Shown: positions 51,617 to 62,030, counted from the first letter of the stretch. The stretch: DNA of 64,000 nt from Bacteroidota bacterium (GCA_016711505.1 JADJSV010000007.1:121190-185189); one strand, 5' to 3'. Numbers and translations: made by a program. Notes: generated by a model from the letters alone, not told the origin.

Positions 51617-51784
51617 TGGTAAGTAGTGAGTGGTAATTGGTGAGTAGCACCAGTTTCAAATTTCAGACTATCATCATAACACAAAAATAGAAAGAGGTCA
51701 TTGGTTATTTCCAATGACCTCTTTCTATTTTTGTAATGCAAACGATTTCAATTTAGTATTCAGTGCTACTCATCACTCACCATT
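51617..51784. repeat. Inverted repeat of gtagtgagtgg / ctcactcacc words
   Basis: Left words (attggtaagtagtgagtggt, then aattggtgagtagcac) and right words (gtgctactcatcactcacc) pair across a long loop. The loop holds the 24-base stem of the sprA terminator (51681-51734). The words match those at 16604. Confidence 0.7.
51681..51734 (-). terminator. Strong hairpin terminator downstream of sprA
   Basis: A 24-base perfect stem (51681-51704 with 51711-51734; loop ttattt) has an A-run on one side and a T-run (tatttttgt) on the other. It lies about 50 bases after the sprA stop. It can work in both directions and isolates the gene at 50982. Confidence 0.9.
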
Positions 51785-54700
51785 TTACTGCGCCAACGTA
51801 AACCTGATCGCTATCCCCGCATTCGTATACGAAGTCGGATAACTTGTTGATGTAAATGGTTCGTTTGAACTGAAGTCGTAGAAAGCTCTTACATTAAAGC
51901 GGTCGTTCACAGGATAATCTGCTGAAACTTTTACACTCAACGTTTTTGTTCCTGCACTTGGCTGATTTGTTCCTTCAATCACTTTACGTAAAATGGTTGT
52001 ATTCTCGCGAAGGTTCAGATCAACTTTAACAGTCATGTCGTTGCTTAGTTTTTTCTTGCCGCCAATTTTGAATGGAAGTGTTACTCGTTTGAATTTATAA
52101 CCAAGACCAATCGTGTATTCAATTCCTCTTACCTCTGTCACCTGAATATTGGAATATGCAAGGGTAATTGTCCGGTCACGCTTGATCTCAAATCGTGTCT
52201 GTAAACTATTTTTCCATGTCATATCAAAGCCGATCAATGGAGCTAATTGTTCGCTGATCGTAATTTGCTGGATGTCGTATTTAGGAATGAAGTTCTGTGC
52301 TGTATCAAGTGCTGATGGGAAATTGTTCATTTCCTGATACAATAAATTCCGTGAAAATGAATTGACACTGAATACAGAGCGGTATCCATGACTAATCGTC
52401 AACGATTGTAAGAACGATTGCACGAATTTCAGTTTCGATAATCCATCATACGTCACTCTCCAGTTTGGCATAGGTATGATATCCCTGAAATTCTTCGTCA
52501 GTGAACGCGATGGTTGTCTGCCTGAATAAGCGCTAAGGAATGAATATGTAACAGCATCCTGTTGCGTCTGACCATAACCTTGTGCATATGGAATAGGTGT
52601 AGCTGACCCTGCAGGATTTGGATTATCCAATCCTAAAATATTGGAGAAGGATTGAATGTTATTTACAAATTGCGTGAAATTTTTATTTGAATAATCAGCC
52701 GCATCTGTTACAAAATGTGTATTCCATGTAAGATAGGAAGTAGAGAATGTTCCTGTTTCAGTGGGACTCAATGACTGATATATTCCTTCTGTCGGACTGT
52801 ATTTGTAATATTCATTATGATTCAACGTAAAGTTTCTTGTGGCTGTTAATTCAATTTTGAAACTCTTGACAGGTTCAACAGTGGCCCGGAGATTTAAAGC
52901 CTGAACCTTTGTTGTAGTATAAAATGAATTCAGCGAAGTATCTTTTGTCAGCCAGTTATACCGGATCGCATCGGGTCTGGGGTCTTCCTGACTACCGAAT
53001 AAGAATCCAACTCCGGGTGCATTTACTCCCTGACTGTAGTTCCAGTCTTGTCCTATCCAGTCTGGTCTTGGTTTGAAACCCGGTAATAAAATACCATTCG
53101 TTTCAGAATAACTTCCGGTTGCTGTCTTTATCATCATCAAAGTCTTTACAACTCCTTTGACAATTGGTGCGAATATCGATTCCTTTTTCTCTGTACTGTC
53201 TTTAACAGTCTTCAAAGAATCGCTTGGAAGTTTGATCTTTGGTTTAGGTGCAACCGGTTTTGGTGGTGTCGGCGAGTTGATCTTTTTAAGATACGGAATC
53301 TTGTTGTAAAGAGTAGCGAATGTCAGACTGGCATTGTATGTCCAGGTCTGAGAATTTGAAATTGTATTTCCCCAATCATCTTCTACAAATTTTCCCGTAG
53401 TATCAATTACCCGATCCCTACCTGTCCAGTTATACTCTGCCCCATAACGCACACTACCGGAAACAAAATCAGTCAGCGGTAATTTGTTGAATGGAACATT
53501 GTAAGTTGCATTTGAACCATGGTGATAATCTTTCAAGCGACCCAGATTTTTTAGACTTGTACGAATGGAATCTCTTTCTTCTTCTGTATCAATTTTTCCA
53601 ATTGGTTCGTCAATGATCGCTCTTGCATTTGCGTTGAAATCAAGTTTCAGTGATTTGGTAAGATCCCAGTTTAGTCCATAGGTACGTGTCATTAAAAATG
53701 TTTTAATGTACGTTGGAGTTAAAATGAATAACTGTCCGCTGTTGTTTCTGAGTTGAGACTCAGAATATGTTCTGTCAAGTTGTGCACGGAAATTCAATGC
53801 ACTTGGAAGCGGATTAATGTTTACATCCTTGATCAGACGGAGCCAGTTTGAGCTTAATGTTTTTGACTTCGATTTTTCAAAAGGTGCAAAAGGTTTTGAA
53901 CCACTGCTGAAATTATATCCAATTGCACCGGAATATGTTTTTAATAAATAATATTCTGTATTGTAGTTTCTCTGGAACTCTTCAGTGTAAGCGTAATTAA
54001 AGTTCAGATTCTCCACATCATAAATATGCGGTTTCGCGCCTTGCTTGGTCTTTACTTTCCTTACCTGAGTAAAGTTGTAACTTTTCTTCTGTGTGTATTC
54101 TGTTACTGTCTGATTGATCTTATCTACTGCTTCCGGATTCGGAGCAGCGTCAATAGCTTGTGTAAGCAATACATCAGGATCCAAAGGATTGTATTGAGGT
54201 TTTACGATCTCTTCCGAATAACTGAAGAAGGCAGGAATTTTAATTCCTGATTTTTCCGGAAGGAATTTTCCTAATTCTATACTTGTGCTGAGTTCGTAAG
54301 ATGATTTGTCAAATTTATCTCTCTCGCTAACTTTCGATTCTAAAGCGCCCCAGCCTGCAGTGCTGTGGAATCCTGCAATGTTGAAAGTTCCCAGATCAGC
54401 AAGCTTTGCACTCATCTTTGCCGTCGCTGCCCAGCCGCCTTCTTCATTGAAATCAGATAAACGTAATTCATTTACCCAGACTTCTCCGCAGATCTTTTGT
54501 CCGGTTCCATTCGGATCTTTTGGATTTCTGATTCCGATCATGATCGATCGAACCGCGGCTAAGTTAGGAGTACCTTTTACGGTAATTGTTCTATCGCCGT
54601 CTGCAATTGTGAAAGGCGTAAGCAATGTGACAGTACTATTCGTTGTCATTTCATTGTTACGTCGAAGTTTTGCTGTGATCAGTTTTTCCAGATCGATCTC

Positions 54701-57700
54701 CAGATTATTTCCTTCCGGCCAGATCTCACTTGGACTAAGCGTTCCTGATGGTGAAATGATCAGTGGTAAATCATATTCGTAATAGTTTTCATTGAAGTCG
54801 CTACCAATACGCACAAAGACATGCATATCGCCATTGTTCAATGCAGTTGTATTTACATTTGACTCAGCATGAATAAACATTTTCAGTTTCTTATATGCTC
54901 TGAAATCAAACTGAGTATTTCTGTAAGCTCCTCTTGCATCACCATCTTCCAGTTCGCATACACGAAGTGATAACGACTGCTCATTCAGTGTTGCCAATGC
55001 AGGTGCGCTCAGATCACGTTCTTGTTCAATTCCCGGAGGTAGAACATAGTTGATTGGTTTACGTGCACCATTTTCTTCAATGCTTACAGATGAAATGTCA
55101 AACGAAGTCGATCCCGGAGTTTCAGGTGTCGGACTATATTCACCCGGATTCAGCAATGAAAAATTGTATCTTCTCCATTCACCTCTGAGAAATTCAAGTT
55201 TTGCAAAACGACAGATGACAGGCGTTTCGAAATCTTTCATGAACATTCTGATGAACTCTACATTCGTAAGTTCAGGTGTTCCGATAGTTTTATCCGGTGT
55301 CTTAATTGGAATTTTGAACTGATACCATGTAATCGAGCCGGTTGTATTATTTGCCAATGAAACATTGTTCGTAGTTATGGCATCGGTAATATAATTCTGA
55401 CCAACGATCATATTACCGGGTTTTAAAACTACTTTATACTGAAAATAATTCTCTCCGGTATTCATGTTGTTGTCACGGTTGATGTCTTCTATATCCGGAT
55501 AGTTAGTGGCTTGAGAAACTTCATTACCATTTGGAATCGAGTTTCCTTCCATGCCGTTCCATCTTTTATATCGTTCCAGTGGTGAAGCATTAGCAGGTGT
55601 GTAATCATCTGCAAGGAAATATTTGTAATTATCTGCCGAAGGGTCATCTGTAGCCTGTAAATATGCACCTGATGTAGTTGTCCAACGTCTTTGCACTTCA
55701 TCCAGATATGTGCTGAAATAATTTGCTTCATTTGCATCACTCAATCCGTCGAGACCAACGTCTTGCTGTTCACGGCTAGTGACATTATTGTCAAATGCAT
55801 TTACAATGGATTGAATTGTCGGATAAACTCCCCAGGGAGAATTTTCTGTTGTGTAATTATTTGTTCCTGTTGCAGGTAAACCATTCTCGAAGCTCTTATG
55901 ATTGTCTTTCAGGATATCTTCTGAAAGAGAACCAATATTAAAATAAAGATCGCCACCGGTACCATTATTCAATGAACTGTCTGCAAAAGGATCCATCATC
56001 CAGAACTGAATAAATTCAATGTTATTGGATTCAAAATCTACTGTTTCAATCTTCCGCATAATTCCACCCCAACGAGTATCAGGTTCTTCAAGCGCTCCGT
56101 TTATATTTAAACCTCTTGAAACAGGAGTTGGAAAAACATCATAGTTGTATGGTCCGCGTTCTGATGGATAGTATGCAACGTTTAAACAAGTAATTGTCTG
56201 CGGACCGTTTGGATTGGATTTGTTTGGAAAAATTTCTGCTTGCGGGACTTCGCGGACATAGTTATTACTTTGGTCATCAGCATTAATATCAGAGGGTGTT
56301 GAATTTTGTGTTCTCTGAAATAACGGATCAATGTAATACCAGGCAATTTTTGCACGGTTTAAACCTGATACAACAGTATCAGCCGGTGACGACAAAGAAC
56401 CCTCGGGAAACATTGCAGGTTCTGTTTGTCCTTCCGGAACACTGGCAAGATACCAGAAGCTCGGTGACTTCATGTCCAGCGGAGTAATGGCTCCTTCAAA
56501 ATCATCTACATAAGAGGTACCGGCTTTCCCAATCGCTCCTGAGTGGCCCGGAATCAACTGTGCAATTTCTCCACTGAATGTAAGTGTGCTGACTTCTTTT
56601 GTACTATAGAATGGAAGTTTGTCAAGTAGTTTTGTAAGGAAGCGGGATTCTCTTCTGTAATTTCCATCTAATCCCCAGACAACATTGGAAGCAGGCTCAT
56701 CACCAACATTTACTTTTTGTGTAAGTGGACGCTCATACATGTGCATGAATGTTCCACCAATTTGAAAATCTTTGTTGAATGTATATTCGAGTCGTGTCCC
56801 TAAAATTGTTTTTGTCTGTAAATTGAAAAGGGAATTACTTTCAAGTTTGATCTCCAAAGGTGTGTTTGATCTGAGATAACTTTCATTCAGGATCTTTACA
56901 CGGCCTAAAGTATAATCTACTGTGTAGTCAGTATTTTCAACAAGTTGTACAGCACCTGCCATTACTTTTACTGATCCTTGTGGAATATTCACGGCATTCA
57001 AAGGAATATCAGATCCTGTAGAAGACTGATAGGTACCTTTCATTGTAAATTTATTTTTCTCGGGTTGTTGTTGTGCTGCGGTTTTTGTTGAATCGTATAA
57101 GGCATCGTAGGCATACCTGTTTGGCAGTGTTCCATCAGATGCACAAAACTTTGATCTTAAATACGAACCGAATGGTTCTCGAACAGGAAATATTATTCGT
57201 CCGGATTGTTTATTAATAGTTATTCCGTCAACCCAGTCAAATACACCATCAGGTTGAGGATCACCATTTGTATTGATATCGTCGAGATTAAATAGCTTAA
57301 TCAATGGAACGCCCCGAACATCATCGCAACCTGCTCCGATGTAATTAATATTTCCACCGATTCTGTCATCTTGATAAAGAACATCAAGACGGAAGTTTTC
57401 TGGTGCAATATTATAACCTCCTAGTGAATAAATGTTTTTCATCATCAGATCCCATGTATAAACCTTAGGGCTGAAATTCGTACTGTGGATCAATTTTACA
57501 AAAAGTGCTTCTGTTCCGGAAACAGTTCCATTTGTCTGACTTGTTAATTCTCCAACATGATATGGAACTCCATTGATCGTATATTCAAAAGCAACAGCCA
57601 GTACATCATTCGGTTTTAATTTTGAATTCAGGGAGATGTAACCAAGGTTTGCATTTAATGTGTATTCAGAAGCAGCAAGTAATCGGGCATTACCAACTGT

Positions 57701-58996
57701 CTCATAGTTTTTCTTCACAAGGAAATTTTGTGCAGACAAAGCATTCAGTAAACTGACGTTGGAGATGTCACGAAGTTGTGGAATGTTAGGAAGTACAGAA
57801 TAGAGATCGTTGGAGTTATCTGATGGTATCGGACTCGCACCAGTTGTGCCTGTTACAAATGACTGTGATGGATCAGGATTTGTTTCGCCTAGATCTGCAA
57901 ATGCAAAAATGTTTCTGTTTTGATTATTAGTAGAAATGGTCTGACGATTTGTGATCCAGACTTCAATTCTTGTAATGTTCACTGAAGATGAAACACGATT
58001 CAGATCCCGAAGGTTAGCGTCATATGTGTCCTTGAAATATTGTGCTAAAAAGAAGTGACGCATATCTTCGTACTGATCTGCTTTGATCTCAAAAGTAGAA
58101 GTTTGTGCACCACCTTCTACTTTTACTGTCTTCGCCTGAGTTTTATTTTGCGAGAAAACTCCGGTCACCATTAGCTTACCAAACTGTAATTGTGTTTTCA
58201 AACCGAATAATCCCTGCGATCCTTGAATTAACTGCGTTGGTAAAGTCAAAGTGATATTTCCGGCTTCTATCTTTTTGATGATGTCATCTTCATAACCGGT
58301 GTATTCGATCTTCATTTTATTTTCGAAGTCGAATGTTGCTTCAGTATTGTAATTCGTCGTCAGTTTCATCTTATCACCGATGTTGGCAATAACATTCATC
58401 TGAATTTTTTCTTTGAAGTCGAAAGTAGTTACAGTTCTTTGATCAAGTGGAATTGCAGGGTTCTCGCTTTTGTTGATATTCACACCAAAACTTAATTCAG
58501 CATTTCCTTGCGGACGAATATCAATTGTGTTTCCACCAAATATCCTGTCAAATACAACACTGTTAATTGTGATCTTCGGCGCGAATGCTTTTTTATTCAA
58601 TTCATCTTCTTCGCCTGCACGTTGTTTCCAGTAGTCTTTTGTGGTCTTCTTAAATTCTTTTTCTACAAATTCGTCAAAAGTTAAATAGGATGGGTTACGA
58701 TAAAAAAGTTCGCCCATGTTTTCATTGATGTTGTAGCGATTATTTTCCACATCATATTGAACATCAGTTTTGATATTCGAAGGGTCTTTCATGTACATTG
58801 GATTCGAACTCCCATCGTCGGAGTAAGAATCAGCAATCCGGTCGCGGAAAGGATAGACTAGCGTGTCAGAATCAGCGGGAGCTATAGTGGATGCAAGTTC
58901 GTAATCGTAAGTGGCAGGTTTACTTGTACCCCAGATCATGGTTAGTACAGACAAAGCGCTACCAATCCCGAAAATGACCTTCTTCAAACTTTTCAA
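51785..58996 (-). CDS. sprA: Gliding/type IX secretion protein SprA
   Basis: The 2403-residue outer-membrane channel of the type IX secretion system, through which substrates leave the cell. The start has a signal region (IFGIGSALSVLTMIWGTSKP). Conserved blocks are FVEKEFKKTTKDYWKQRAGE, then IDIRPQGNAELSFGVNINKS, NITLTLPTQLIQGSQGLFGL, KTVKVEGGAQTSTFEIKADQ followed by YEDMRHFFLAQYF, and SFVDDFEGA-type TSYVDDFEGAITPLDMKSPS. The final barrel ends TNAGIAIRFTLAQ. SprA is normally 2350-2450 residues, so it is complete. No CTD cargo genes or other T9SS components are nearby. ruvA lies 113 bases upstream, and gcvH and a VanZ gene follow, an order that I recall from Flavobacterium. Confidence 0.95.
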   Translation of the reverse strand: MKSLKKVIFGIGSALSVLTMIWGTSKPATYDYELASTIAPADSDTLVYPFRDRIADSYSDDGSSNPMYMKDPSNIKTDVQYDVENNRYNINENMGELFYRNPSYLTFDEFVEKEFKKTTKDYWKQRAGEEDELNKKAFAPKITINSVVFDRIFGGNTIDIRPQGNAELSFGVNINKSENPAIPLDQRTVTTFDFKEKIQMNVIANIGDKMKLTTNYNTEATFDFENKMKIEYTGYEDDIIKKIEAGNITLTLPTQLIQGSQGLFGLKTQLQFGKLMVTGVFSQNKTQAKTVKVEGGAQTSTFEIKADQYEDMRHFFLAQYFKDTYDANLRDLNRVSSSVNITRIEVWITNRQTISTNNQNRNIFAFADLGETNPDPSQSFVTGTTGASPIPSDNSNDLYSVLPNIPQLRDISNVSLLNALSAQNFLVKKNYETVGNARLLAASEYTLNANLGYISLNSKLKPNDVLAVAFEYTINGVPYHVGELTSQTNGTVSGTEALFVKLIHSTNFSPKVYTWDLMMKNIYSLGGYNIAPENFRLDVLYQDDRIGGNINYIGAGCDDVRGVPLIKLFNLDDINTNGDPQPDGVFDWVDGITINKQSGRIIFPVREPFGSYLRSKFCASDGTLPNRYAYDALYDSTKTAAQQQPEKNKFTMKGTYQSSTGSDIPLNAVNIPQGSVKVMAGAVQLVENTDYTVDYTLGRVKILNESYLRSNTPLEIKLESNSLFNLQTKTILGTRLEYTFNKDFQIGGTFMHMYERPLTQKVNVGDEPASNVVWGLDGNYRRESRFLTKLLDKLPFYSTKEVSTLTFSGEIAQLIPGHSGAIGKAGTSYVDDFEGAITPLDMKSPSFWYLASVPEGQTEPAMFPEGSLSSPADTVVSGLNRAKIAWYYIDPLFQRTQNSTPSDINADDQSNNYVREVPQAEIFPNKSNPNGPQTITCLNVAYYPSERGPYNYDVFPTPVSRGLNINGALEEPDTRWGGIMRKIETVDFESNNIEFIQFWMMDPFADSSLNNGTGGDLYFNIGSLSEDILKDNHKSFENGLPATGTNNYTTENSPWGVYPTIQSIVNAFDNNVTSREQQDVGLDGLSDANEANYFSTYLDEVQRRWTTTSGAYLQATDDPSADNYKYFLADDYTPANASPLERYKRWNGMEGNSIPNGNEVSQATNYPDIEDINRDNNMNTGENYFQYKVVLKPGNMIVGQNYITDAITTNNVSLANNTTGSITWYQFKIPIKTPDKTIGTPELTNVEFIRMFMKDFETPVICRFAKLEFLRGEWRRYNFSLLNPGEYSPTPETPGSTSFDISSVSIEENGARKPINYVLPPGIEQERDLSAPALATLNEQSLSLRVCELEDGDARGAYRNTQFDFRAYKKLKMFIHAESNVNTTALNNGDMHVFVRIGSDFNENYYEYDLPLIISPSGTLSPSEIWPEGNNLEIDLEKLITAKLRRNNEMTTNSTVTLLTPFTIADGDRTITVKGTPNLAAVRSIMIGIRNPKDPNGTGQKICGEVWVNELRLSDFNEEGGWAATAKMSAKLADLGTFNIAGFHSTAGWGALESKVSERDKFDKSSYELSTSIELGKFLPEKSGIKIPAFFSYSEEIVKPQYNPLDPDVLLTQAIDAAPNPEAVDKINQTVTEYTQKKSYNFTQVRKVKTKQGAKPHIYDVENLNFNYAYTEEFQRNYNTEYYLLKTYSGAIGYNFSSGSKPFAPFEKSKSKTLSSNWLRLIKDVNINPLPSALNFRAQLDRTYSESQLRNNSGQLFILTPTYIKTFLMTRTYGLNWDLTKSLKLDFNANARAIIDEPIGKIDTEEERDSIRTSLKNLGRLKDYHHGSNATYNVPFNKLPLTDFVSGSVRYGAEYNWTGRDRVIDTTGKFVEDDWGNTISNSQTWTYNASLTFATLYNKIPYLKKINSPTPPKPVAPKPKIKLPSDSLKTVKDSTEKKESIFAPIVKGVVKTLMMIKTATGSYSETNGILLPGFKPRPDWIGQDWNYSQGVNAPGVGFLFGSQEDPRPDAIRYNWLTKDTSLNSFYTTTKVQALNLRATVEPVKSFKIELTATRNFTLNHNEYYKYSPTEGIYQSLSPTETGTFSTSYLTWNTHFVTDAADYSNKNFTQFVNNIQSFSNILGLDNPNPAGSATPIPYAQGYGQTQQDAVTYSFLSAYSGRQPSRSLTKNFRDIIPMPNWRVTYDGLSKLKFVQSFLQSLTISHGYRSVFSVNSFSRNLLYQEMNNFPSALDTAQNFIPKYDIQQITISEQLAPLIGFDMTWKNSLQTRFEIKRDRTITLAYSNIQVTEVRGIEYTIGLGYKFKRVTLPFKIGGKKKLSNDMTVKVDLNLRENTTILRKVIEGTNQPSAGTKTLSVKVSADYPVNDRFNVRAFYDFSSNEPFTSTSYPTSYTNAGIAIRFTLAQ

Positions 58997-59109
58997 GGCG
59001 TATTAATTTAATGAATGTTGTGTTTCAGCGTAGAGGTTGGGCTCGATACTTCAATCAATTTTAAACAGAGGGCTAAAAATAGTTTTTTTTACCCATTAAA
59101 CGATAAAAA

Positions 59110-59684
59110 TTAAAGCGCTTTTAGTGCATTTCTGATCAAATCTTCAACATTCGAAGAAGGAGTAGTTTTGAGCAAAGAATCAAGCGTTTTTCGACATTAT
59201 TTTTGACGAAACCAAGTGTTACCAAAGCGGCCATTGCTTCGTTTTTCACCTTTAAATTGCTTAGTGTGGAAGGAATAATACCTTCTTTCATCAGCTTACT
59301 TTTTAATTCCAGAATTACCCGCAATGCAGTCTTTTCGCCGATCCCTTTTATGCTTTTCAGCTTTGAGGAATTATCACTCAAAATACATTGCTCGATTTCC
59401 TGAACATTCATGCTCGATAACATCATCCGCGCTGTATTGCAACCAATTCCGGAGACCGTAATCAACAAGCGGAAAAGTCGTCTTTCTTCTTCGTCAAAGA
59501 AGCCGTATAACGTATGTGCATCCTCAGTTATTTGAAGGTGCGTTAACAATCGAACATTCTCATTGTCACTGAGTTTCGAATATGTATTGAGCGAAATGTT
59601 AACGAAATATCCGACGCCGGCGCATTGTACCACAATGAATGCCGGGTTCTTTTCAATCATTTTTCCTTCTAAGGAGGTGATCAT
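59110..59684 (-). CDS. ruvA: Holliday junction protein RuvA, frameshifted near the end
   Basis: RuvA binds the Holliday junction and loads RuvB. It starts MITSLEGKMIEKNPAFIVVQ and has the OB domain to about residue 62. Helix-hairpin-helix motifs follow: TVSGIGCNTARMMLSSM and SIKGIGEKTALRVILELKSK. The frame breaks in a run of five As near 59185. If one A is added, domain III continues as VEKTLDSLLKTTPSSNVEDL and IRNALKAL, ending at 59110, with 191 residues in all. The broken frame would stop at 59136 with an unrelated tail. A homopolymer sequencing error is the likely cause. The gene is upstream of sprA. Confidence 0.93.
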
Positions 59685-59739
59685 TCAGGGGAATTTTTTC
59701 CGAAAGTAAGAAAATTTGGGGCAAGAAATTCTGCGACTG

Positions 59740-59877
59740 GACTTTTTGTGTTGGGGTGTAGTTTGCAGGTTTGTGTTTGTGTTGGGTGAAGTCTGCTGGT
59801 TTGTGTTTGTGTTGGGTGAAGTCTGCTGGTTTGTGTTGGGGTGTAGTCTGCAGACTACACCCCAACACAAACCAGCA
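59740..59877. repeat. 30-bp tandem repeat and 54-bp PstI-centred palindrome
   Basis: Two perfect 30-base copies (59770-59799 and 59800-59829) consist of ttgtgtttgtgttgggtgaag plus tctgctggt. They are followed by a 54-base perfect palindrome (59824-59877) with the centre tagtctgcagacta. Related imperfect palindromes lie at 61595-61634 and 61914-61955. No gene is seen. Confidence 0.88.
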
Positions 59878-60011
59878 ATTCGTTTTTAAAGACATAATGC
59901 TTTTCGGATTTCTTTTTCGTTTATTTTCCTTTGGCAAATTATTTCGTCATTTATGTGCGACCCCTCCGGGGTCGTGGGTGTTTGGTCTATGTCATTTCTA
60001 CAAATATGCGA

Positions 60012-60022
60012 CCCCTTCAGGG
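60012..60022. repeat. Target-site duplication, left copy
   Basis: The 11 bases ccccttcaggg precede the left inverted repeat. The same 11 bases follow the right one at 61481-61491. The site is the core of a REP-like hairpin (gcgaccccttcagggtcg). Confidence 0.92.
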
Positions 60023-61480
60023 CATAGCCGTCAGGTTAAGCCGCCATGTTTAGAATCGAAAATGGAGAGCGTTTATTGGATTTCTGTTCTTTCAGGCAGG
60101 TATGTTCGACCAGTACGAGAATATTATTTAGGAACTCCGATAGATTCTTTTTCTTTAAAACAGCTAAACTTAATTCTGGCAAAACTTCCTTTACACATTT
60201 ATAGAGCTTCATTTCACTGAGTTCCTTTTTATTTATCTCCCAGACTATTTTTTTAAAGCAGATCATTATATTGGTTACAAGAATGACCAACAATAATAAT
60301 CCATAATGCATGCATTCAAAGCGTTGACGTTTCATAGATTTAACCTGATCTATTTTGTATACTGACTTCCACGCCTTGAATATTATTTCAATTTGCCATC
60401 TTAGGCTATAATAATTTCTGGCGTTTTCCATTGGTAATTCTTCTTGAGAAGTATTAGTAATATAAGCATTGAGATTACAGAATCGAAGTCGATCTCTGCT
60501 AATGTTTTTACGTTTATTCTGTTTGTCTGTTTTTAATTTTCTCCTTTTTTGATCTGAGATTTGATCCGGCACTTTTTCCAGTATCAACCGAACTGGCAAT
60601 TTTTCCTTTCGGTCAATCCATACTTGAAATTGACGGATCTCACCTGACTTCATTTTCTTTTCTTCCTTGAGCAAATCAATTGCGACATATTCATCTTTAT
60701 GTTTTTTGAATACCACTCTCCCAAATCGAAATCTACTTAAGAAATAGGCTCTGCGTTTTGCAATTTGTTTGAACCTGTCAATATTAAAATAGCCCAGATC
60801 TTCAATGATAAGATCATTTTTCTCTAAAAAGCAAATTTCACTCGAATAATCGGTTGCAACTCCGGAACGATTAACTAATGAAACAATTGATGCAGAAATT
60901 AAATCAAAACAATACTGAACCTTAATGGATGATGGGCTGGCTGCGCCTCCACTTCCTTTGTAAATTTTTTTAAATAAAGGAGGTAGTTCAAATTGGGTAG
61001 AGTCCCCAATTAAAATGCGTTTGAATTTTTTATGAGTCCAGATAAAATTAATGGCTAACTTTTGCTTCAAAGCGTGGGATACCATTTCTTTCATAAACGC
61101 TGAGGCAGAATCAGTGAAACGTTCCTGAAGACTTTGTTTCGTTATTTTTTTTCCTCTCTGAAGTAAATATCGGCATAGCCCTTCCAGACTAATGAAATCT
61201 TCCCTTTGATGGGCAAATAAGCAGAGAAAAAAAAATCCATGGCTTTTAAGATTCTATTGCGCTGAATAAAACCGTGTTTTATGGATAGCTTATCAATGAT
61301 TTTTTTATCAAATAATTTGTTGATCCGATCGATCAATTTACTTTTGTCTTGCAGTACATCGGTGTGAGTCATATAAGTTTGTTTGGTAACTATTTATACG
61401 GCCTGTTCCTTTGTACTGCTTTTGTTTTTTATCCTAATTTTCAACTGTTTAATGTCAATTTCCTTAACCTGACGGCTATG
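60023..61480. mobile_element. IS4-family insertion sequence, 1458 bp
   Basis: A complete element with perfect 18-base terminal inverted repeats: catagccgtcaggttaag at the left (60023-60040) and its reverse complement at the right (61463-61480). It is flanked by an 11-base direct duplication. It contains one transposase gene on the minus strand, whose stop codon lies within the left inverted repeat. The size, inverted repeats, 9-12-base duplication and DDE/YREK motifs fit the IS4 family. The insertion lies in a REP-like palindrome between ruvA and maeB. Confidence 0.95.
60036..61372 (-). CDS. IS4-family transposase in two frames
   Basis: The DDE transposase of the element. The first 76 residues (MTHTDVLQDKSKLIDRINKL) end at a TAA at 61142. 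The rest is in the -1 frame: TKQSLQERFTDSASAFMKEM, then the first Asp in RILIGDSTQFELP, the second in LIIEDLGYFNID and the YREK signature in YSLRWQIEIIFKAWK (Y-2-R-3-E-6-K). A run of eight As lies at 61145-61152 and reads gaA AAA AAA taa, a canonical slippery heptamer followed by a stop. A -1 shift gives 445 residues, the normal size. An extra or missing base in the run is the other explanation. The stop overlaps the left inverted repeat. Confidence 0.88.
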
Positions 61481-61743
61481 CCCCTTCAGGGTCGGCAGCC
61501 TGGAAGATTTTCGACAATTTGAAATTCGCAAATCACAATGTGCGGGGTAAAGTTTAAACACTATAGCTTTAGTATAGTTCGCAGCATAATTTTTTTGTGT
61601 TGGGGTGTAGTCTGCAGACTGCACCCCAACACAATTTGTAATCTGCAGACTTCACTCTAACACAAACCAGCAATTCGTTTTTAACGACATAATGCTTTTC
61701 GGATTTCTTTTCGTTTATTTTCCTGGCGAATTATTTCGTCATT

Positions 61744-61825
61744 TTATGTGACCCCTCCGGGGTCGTGGGTATTCGGTCTATGTCATTTCTACAAATATGC
61801 GACCCTTTCAGGGTCGGCAGCCTGG
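61744..61825. repeat. REP-like pair with empty IS target site
   Basis: The pair is gtgacccctccggggtcgtg (type B) and atatgcgaccctttcagggt (type A), with gtctatgtcatttctacaaa between. It is the uninterrupted equivalent of the locus hit by the IS4 element at 60012-60022, with one base different (cccttt instead of cccctt). It confirms the boundaries of the insertion. Confidence 0.88.
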
Positions 61826-61953
61826 AAGATTTTCGACAATTTGAAATTCGCAAATCACAATGTGTTGGGGAAGTTTGCATTCCATTGCTTTAGTGTAGTT
61901 TGCAGTCTAATTTTTTTGTGTTGGGTGTAGTCTGCAGACTACACCAACACAAA

Positions 61954-62030
61954 AGAGTCTGCAGATTATAAAACACAAAATAGAGTCTGCAGATTATACA
62001 ACACAAAATGGAGTCTGCAGATTATACATC
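61954..62030. repeat. Three 28-bp repeats with gagtctgcagattata
   Basis: The string gagtctgcagattata starts at 61955, 61983 and 62011, an exact spacing of 28 bases. Between the copies is aaacacaaaat-like sequence. The last copy ends just before the maeB terminator. Confidence 0.88.

Larger units (their letters stand above)
59866..61960. repeat. About 300-bp tandem duplication split by the IS
   Basis: Unit one is 59866-60022 plus 61492-61630; the IS4 element lies inside it. Unit two is 61660-61960 without the insertion. Shared landmarks are cacaaaccagcaattcgttt, then gacataatgcttttcggatt, the REP-like pair (gtgacccctccggggtcgtg and atatgcgaccc.ttcagggtc), then ggcagcctggaagattttcg and cgcaaatcacaatgtg. 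The two units differ by scattered substitutions and small indels. Confidence 0.88.
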
